Of a DNA stretch of 61,612 nucleotides, positions 57,469 through 61,612 are shown in pieces. A program made the translations under genes and the position numbers. Within the stretch, counting starts at the first letter, position 1; each line of letters opens with the position of its first letter. The notes under the pieces are model-generated. The model ran no database searches. It was not told the origin of the DNA and was given only the letters and a program-made list of their open reading frames with translations. Origin of the DNA: Pseudomonas ceruminis (lineage in GTDB: Bacteria; Pseudomonadota; Gammaproteobacteria; Pseudomonadales; Pseudomonadaceae); contig NZ_BQHW01000030.1 in the NCBI RefSeq assembly GCF_021602025.1, forward strand, positions 1 through 61,612, given 5' to 3'.

Positions 57469-58755
57469 CTACAGCACCACCCGCAGACACTGCCCCGCGT
57501 GGTACAGCGAGAACCCGGACTCATAGAACGCCGTGCGCAAAGAAGGCGCACTCACACCGGTCATCGGCGAGAACGGAATGGGCAGGCTGTCGGCCTCCCC
57601 CTTGAGCAGGAACTCGGCAAACGCACGACCGATAACGGTACCGGTGGTGTTGCCGCGCCCGTTGTACCCCGTCACCGCCACCAGCCCTGGCGCCGGCTCG
57701 AACAGCCGCATCAGGTGGTCAGGGGTGAAGTCGATGCAGCCGGTCCAGTGCATCTCCCACTCGACCTTGCCCAGCTCCGGGTAGTAATGGCTCTGGATAC
57801 GGTCAGCCCAACTGCGCACGAACCATGCGGGCTTGTTATCGACCCGCCCGAGGCTGCCGAGCAGCAGGCGACCTTGGTCATCGCGGCGGATGCTGCTGAG
57901 CACGGTGCGGGTGTCCCACGACCCCTGGCCATGGGGCAGGACCTTGTCGGCAGCAGTGCCGTGCAGCGGCTTGGAAGCTACCTGGTAGTAATAGCCGCGG
58001 AAGAACTGCTTCTGCAGGTTGCTCCAGTCGCCCTCGGTATAGGCGCCTGTGGAAATCACCACTTTGTCGGCGCGCACGGAACCGCGTGCAGTCTTTACCC
58101 GCCAGGCGTCACCGTCGCGCTCCAGGCCTTCGACCGAGGATTGCTGGAACACTTTGCCGCCCAGGCGCGCAACGGCAGCGGCCAGGCCCTGGGTATAGCC
58201 CATGGGGTTGATGGTGCCGGCGCGGCGGTCGAGCAACGCGGCAGAAATCTTGTCGGTACCGCAGTATTCCTGGCACTGGGTGCCGGTCAGCAGTTCGACG
58301 TCAGCACCGCGGCGGCGCCACTGTTCATGGCGTGCTTGGAGGTCGGCAATGCCGGTGGCGTTGTGCGCCATGTGCAGGGTGCCTTTGTGCTGCGCCTGGC
58401 AGTCGATACCCAAGCGTTCGATCATGGCGAACACTTCGCCGGGGGCGTCGCCCAGCACCTTGTTCAGGCGGCTGCCCTGCTTCTGGCCCAGGGTCGCCTC
58501 GACATCGTCGGGGCGGATCCAGGTGCCGGCATTGACCAGGCCGACGTTACGCCCTGAGCCACCGTGGCCGATCTTCCAGGCCTCCAGCAGGATCACCGAC
58601 TTGCCCTGCTCGAGCAGGTGGATGGCAGCCGACAGACCGGTAATGCCGCCACCGATGACGCAGACATCGGCCTGATGCTCACCGGCCAGGGCCTGGGCGG
58701 CGACGCTCGGTTGGCTGACGTATTCCCACAAGCATTGTTGACGCAATTCGGACAT
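57469..58755 (-). CDS. amaA: L-pipecolate oxidase AmaA
   Basis: 428 aa FAD enzyme of the DAO family. Dinucleotide-binding VCVIGGGITGLSAAIHLLEQGKSVILLEA is at about 31-59, GHGGSGRNVG follows, and the C-terminal VTGYNGRGNTTGTVIGRA binds FAD. In P. putida AmaA oxidises L-pipecolate to piperideine-6-carboxylate in the D-lysine pathway. The adjacent amaB supports the name over the generic PuuB-like call. ATG 58755. Confidence 0.88.
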   Translation of the reverse strand: MSELRQQCLWEYVSQPSVAAQALAGEHQADVCVIGGGITGLSAAIHLLEQGKSVILLEAWKIGHGGSGRNVGLVNAGTWIRPDDVEATLGQKQGSRLNKVLGDAPGEVFAMIERLGIDCQAQHKGTLHMAHNATGIADLQARHEQWRRRGADVELLTGTQCQEYCGTDKISAALLDRRAGTINPMGYTQGLAAAVARLGGKVFQQSSVEGLERDGDAWRVKTARGSVRADKVVISTGAYTEGDWSNLQKQFFRGYYYQVASKPLHGTAADKVLPHGQGSWDTRTVLSSIRRDDQGRLLLGSLGRVDNKPAWFVRSWADRIQSHYYPELGKVEWEMHWTGCIDFTPDHLMRLFEPAPGLVAVTGYNGRGNTTGTVIGRAFAEFLLKGEADSLPIPFSPMTGVSAPSLRTAFYESGFSLYHAGQCLRVVL

Positions 58756-58807
58756 GGCCGGCTCCAGCAATATTGTTCTTATAGCGTTGGTGCGGCGCTG
58801 CCGCCCA

Positions 58808-58907
58808 TTCGCGGGACAAGCCCGCTCCCACAGGGCCCACGCCGACATGGACAGCGGGGAACCTGTGGGAGCGGGCTTGCCCCGCGAACCGGGGGCAACG
58901 CCCCCGG
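58808..58907. repeat. REP pair and hairpin between amaB and amaA
   Basis: TTCGCGGGACAAGCCCGC (from 58808) and its inverted partner ending 58888 (GCGGGCTTGCCCCGCGAA) form a BIME-like pair of P. putida REPs. A small GGGGGC-AAC-GCCCCC hairpin follows (to 58907). It lies between amaB and amaA and could stabilise the amaB end of the message or reduce amaA expression. Confidence 0.85.
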
Positions 58908-58917
58908 CCATACAGCA

Positions 58918-60408
58918 TCAGTCGAACACGATACCCTGCGCCAGCGGCAGCTCGCGCGAGTAGTTCACGGTGTTGGTCTGGCGGCGCATGTAGCCTTTCC
59001 AGGCATCCGAACCCGACTCACGACCACCGCCGGTTTCCTTCTCGCCACCAAAGGCACCGCCGATCTCGGCGCCGCTGGTGCCGATGTTGACGTTGGCAAT
59101 GCCGCAATCGCTGCCCGAGGCACTCTGGAAGCGCTCGGCCTCACGCAGGTCAGTGGTGAAGATGCACGACGACAGGCCTTGTGGCACTTCGTTGTTCAGG
59201 CGCAGGGCCTCTTCGAAGTCGTCATAGGCCAACACGTACAGGATCGGCGCGAAGGTTTCGTGACGCACTACATCGCTCTGGGCCGGCATTTCGGCGATGG
59301 CCGGAGAAACGTAGTAGGCGTTCGGGTACTGGTCAGCCAGCTGACGCTCGCCACCGAACACCTGACCACCCTCGTCGCGAGCCTTGGCCAGCGCGCCCTG
59401 CATGGCATCGAACGACAGCTTGTCGATCAGCGGGCCAACCAGGTTGTCCTTACGCGGGTCACCGATGCGCACCTTGGCGTAGGCGGCTTTAACACGAGCG
59501 ACCACTTCGTCCTTGATCGAGCGGTGCACGATCAGGCGACGCAGCGTGGTGCAGCGCTGGCCGGCGGTGCCAACTGCCGAGAACAGGATGCCGCGCACGG
59601 CCAGGTCGAGGTCCGCGCTGGGGGCCAGAATCATCGCGTTGTTGCCGCCCAGTTCGAGGATGCTGCGGCCAAAGCGGGCAGCAACGCGCGGGCCGACTTC
59701 ACGCCCCATGCGGGTACTGCCGGTGGCGCTGACCAATGGAACACGTGGGTCGTCGACCAGCGCTTCACCGGCTTCACGGCCGCCGATCACCAACTGCGCC
59801 AGGCCAGCCGGGGCATCGCCGAAGGCCTTCAGGGCTTTGTCGAACAGCGCCTGGCAAGCCAGGGCCGTCAGTGGGGTCTTCTCGGAAGGTTTCCACACCA
59901 CCGAGTTACCGGCCACCAGGGCCAGGGCGGTGTTCCAGGCCCACACGGCCACAGGGAAGTTGAAGGCACTGATCACGCCGACCACGCCCAGCGGGTGCCA
60001 GGTTTCACGCATGTGGTGGCCAGGGCGCTCGGAGGCGATGGTCAGGCCGTACAGTTGACGCGACAGGCCGACGGCGAAATCGCAGATGTCGATCATTTCC
60101 TGAACTTCGCCCAGGCCTTCCTGGGTAATCTTGCCGGCTTCGATCGAAACCAGCTCGCCAAGGTCGGCCTTGTGCTCACGCAGCACCTCGCCAAACAGGC
60201 GCACCAGCTCGCCACGGCGCGGGGCCGGCACGCTGCGCCAAGCTTCGAAGGCGCTGTGGGCCTGATCGATGCGGGCAGTGGTCTCGGCCTTGCCAAGCAG
60301 TTTCACCGAGGCGATCTGGCTGCCGTCGATCGGCGTGTGTACAGGGTAGTCGCCCTGGGTGTAAGCCTCAGCGGCAACGCCAAGGCGCTCGAGCAATCCA
60401 GCAACCAT
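58918..60408 (-). CDS. amaB: Aminoadipate-semialdehyde dehydrogenase AmaB
   Basis: 496 aa aldehyde dehydrogenase converting piperideine-6-carboxylate/aminoadipate semialdehyde to L-2-aminoadipate. Glu in ILELGGNNAMI (about 256) and nucleophile Cys in TAGQRCTTLRR (about 290) are present, with NAD motif GSTRMGREVG. ATG 60408 follows GGAGAAG by 5 bases. Upstream of amaA in the same direction, separated by the REP pair; divergent from the LysR gene. Confidence 0.93.
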   Translation of the reverse strand: MVAGLLERLGVAAEAYTQGDYPVHTPIDGSQIASVKLLGKAETTARIDQAHSAFEAWRSVPAPRRGELVRLFGEVLREHKADLGELVSIEAGKITQEGLGEVQEMIDICDFAVGLSRQLYGLTIASERPGHHMRETWHPLGVVGVISAFNFPVAVWAWNTALALVAGNSVVWKPSEKTPLTALACQALFDKALKAFGDAPAGLAQLVIGGREAGEALVDDPRVPLVSATGSTRMGREVGPRVAARFGRSILELGGNNAMILAPSADLDLAVRGILFSAVGTAGQRCTTLRRLIVHRSIKDEVVARVKAAYAKVRIGDPRKDNLVGPLIDKLSFDAMQGALAKARDEGGQVFGGERQLADQYPNAYYVSPAIAEMPAQSDVVRHETFAPILYVLAYDDFEEALRLNNEVPQGLSSCIFTTDLREAERFQSASGSDCGIANVNIGTSGAEIGGAFGGEKETGGGRESGSDAWKGYMRRQTNTVNYSRELPLAQGIVFD

Positions 60409-60504
60409 TTGTGCTTCTCCTACATCGGGTGATGGGGTGGAAAAATGATGTGGATCAGTATTAATCCGATCACACCGGTGCAACAAACGACCTTTATTCC
60501 GCAT

Positions 60505-60525
60505 ATCATTCCGTCAGGTAATGAT
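60505..60525. promoter_or_regulatory. Probable LysR operator between amaB and regulator
   Basis: ATCATT-N9-AATGAT is a perfect 6-bp inverted repeat containing T-N11-A symmetry, in the 136-bp divergent spacer, 20 bp before the LysR ATG. Likely site for the neighbouring regulator controlling amaB and itself. Confidence 0.65.
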
Positions 60526-60544
60526 TTGAGCCACAGAGACCGCT

Positions 60545-61435
60545 ATGTCCAAACGCCTGGTGCCCTCCATGACCGCCCTGCAGTGCTTTGAAGCTGCAGC
60601 CCGTCACCTGAGCTTTACCCGCGCCGCTGAAGAGCTGCACCTGACCCAGAGCGCAGTCAGCAAGCAAGTGGCGCAACTCGAAGAGATGCTGCGCCACCAC
60701 CTGTTCCTGCGCATCCGCCGGCGCCTGCAACTGACACCTGCCGGCAGCCTGTACCTGGCCGAGGTCAACAAGATCCTCACCCAGGTGGACATGTCCAGCC
60801 GCTACGTCCTGACCTATGGCGAACAGACCGAGATATTGAAGGTAGCCACTCAACCGAGTTTTGGCGTGCGTTGGTTGATCCCGCACCTCAAGGGCTTCGG
60901 CAAGCGCCACAGCAATATCCACCTGGACATCCGCAACGAGATGGAGCCTTTCGCCTTGCTGCAAGGCTCAGCGGACGTGGTGTTCTTTTATGGCCAGGGC
61001 ACCTGGCCGGGGGCGACCTGCATCGAGCTGTTCCGCGAAGAGGTCGTGCCTGTGTGCGCCCCCGAGCTGCTGGCCGGGCGTGAGCTGGCCGATGCGAGTG
61101 AGCTGGCGGACCTGGTGCTACTGCAAAGTACCTCGCGGCCAGAGGCGTGGCACGAATGGTTTCTGGAGCTGGGGCTGCACAGTGTCAGTGCCTACCACGG
61201 GCCACGCTTCGATACGTTCTATATGGCCCTGAGCGCGGCGCAGGCGGGTTGCGGGGTGGCGTTGGTGCCACGCTATCTGGTGGCCAGGGAGTTGAATGAA
61301 GGGAGCCTCGTTATTGCGTGGAATCATGCAATGACCAGTGCCGGGGCGCATTATCTGGCCTATGCCGAACATGCTGCAGAAGTGCCCAAGGTGCGGGCGT
61401 TGGTGGGATGGATTCGCGAGCAGTTGCAGGCGTGA
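60545..61435 (+). CDS. LysR-family regulator of ama genes (GcvA-like)
   Basis: 296 aa. HTH in FEAAARHLSFTRAAEELHLTQSAVSKQVAQLEEML (about 15-50) and a LysR substrate-binding domain (about 90-290). The GcvA-like pattern GVALVPRYLVARELNEG is near the C-terminus. Divergent from amaB with the palindrome between them, so it probably activates ama genes in response to lysine-derived effectors. ATG 60545. Confidence 0.9.
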   Translation: MSKRLVPSMTALQCFEAAARHLSFTRAAEELHLTQSAVSKQVAQLEEMLRHHLFLRIRRRLQLTPAGSLYLAEVNKILTQVDMSSRYVLTYGEQTEILKVATQPSFGVRWLIPHLKGFGKRHSNIHLDIRNEMEPFALLQGSADVVFFYGQGTWPGATCIELFREEVVPVCAPELLAGRELADASELADLVLLQSTSRPEAWHEWFLELGLHSVSAYHGPRFDTFYMALSAAQAGCGVALVPRYLVARELNEGSLVIAWNHAMTSAGAHYLAYAEHAAEVPKVRALVGWIREQLQA

Positions 61436-61485
61436 GCGCAGACTGCCTATGGGCGCCGGCTCACCCGCGATTGAGACCTGAAGGT

Positions 61486-61612
61486 TGTCTAGTCCTGAAA
61501 TAGGTTTACACCTGTTCAGGTAGGCCGATAGGCCTCAAAACGCCCGATGCACCGCATCGGGCGTTTTGTTTTTCAGGGCCATATGGGGCCGTTCTGTGTT
61601 GTAGATCTGCAC
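61486..61612. mobile_element. End of an IS3-family element
   Basis: From about 61486 the sequence TGTCTAGTCCTGAAATAGG has an inner hairpin CCTGAA/TTCAGG (61495-61520) and leads into the transposase C-terminus. The exact terminus is inferred; the element continues off the right edge. Confidence 0.6.
61535..61612 (-). CDS. IS3-family transposase OrfB, C-terminal end (partial)
   Basis: The last 25 residues (QIYNTERPHMALKNKTPDAV then HRAF and TGA) are the typical end of IS3 OrfB integrase-type transposases (YNxxRPH motif). The hairpin CGCCCGATG/CATCGGGCG at 61540-61566 overlaps the end of the frame. The rest lies outside the window. Confidence 0.85.
   Translation of the reverse strand: MQIYNTERPHMALKNKTPDAVHRAF

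Noticed and set aside
58564-60432. 622-aa plus-strand frame opposite amaB
   Set aside because: Antisense to an aldehyde dehydrogenase with intact catalytic residues; composition is Gly/His/Gln-rich without a fold.

Overview
The window is a GC-rich chromosomal stretch of a Pseudomonas from the P. putida group. The evidence is the conserved block algP-algQ-hemYXDC-algR-argH-cyaA-rnk-cyaY-lptM-lysA-dapF-xerC-sutA-amtB-glnK, the pipecolate catabolic genes amaA and amaB, and P. putida-type REP hairpins. Most genes are ordinary housekeeping genes. The two ends carry the accessory material.

1-9.9 kb is the right-hand part of a genomic island. It starts with an array of short direct repeats that resembles an IS end. 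A complete four-gene Wadjet (JetABCD) anti-plasmid operon follows on the minus strand (520-7214), then a RES-Xre toxin-antitoxin pair, a small AbrB-fold protein, and several hundred bases of gene-poor DNA. The island ends at a truncated tRNA-Arg 3' fragment (about 9820-9864). This is the usual scar of integration into a tRNA gene. The integrase and the intact tRNA must lie left of the window.

10-20 kb holds envelope functions: an exported M20 metallopeptidase, a three-gene unit of unknown role (OmpA-type lipoprotein, multi-pass inner-membrane protein, exported vWA-like protein), a CBS protein, small conserved genes, a YbaK deacylase, and an NfeD protease-like/SPFH pair. 20-32 kb holds a LysE exporter, a MscS channel overlapping an ABC-F ATPase, then the alginate and haem cluster: algP, an FKBP isomerase, algQ/rsd, a DsbB homologue lacking one expected cysteine, and hemY-hemX-hemD-hemC-algR. 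FimS/AlgZ, the kinase that P. aeruginosa has beside algR, is absent.

32-48 kb holds argH, a glutathione S-transferase, class I adenylate cyclase, rnk, cyaY with its DUF1289 partner, the lptM-lysA-dapF-DUF484-xerC-HAD operon, sutA with a long structured leader, and glnK-amtB behind a clear sigma-54 promoter and NtrC site. 48-61.6 kb holds a DUF4034 protein, comM, a KefB/C exchanger, a LysR regulator beside a decayed amidohydrolase and a YcaC-type hydrolase, a cNMP-gated MscS channel, amaA/amaB with their divergent LysR regulator, and the 3' end of an IS3-family transposase at the right edge.

The best candidates for new biology are the tRNA-bounded defence island and the uncharacterised OmpA/membrane/vWA operon next to it. 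The sutA leader RNA and the cysteine-deficient DsbB are also worth checking. Family assignments were made by eye from protein motifs; no database search was run.
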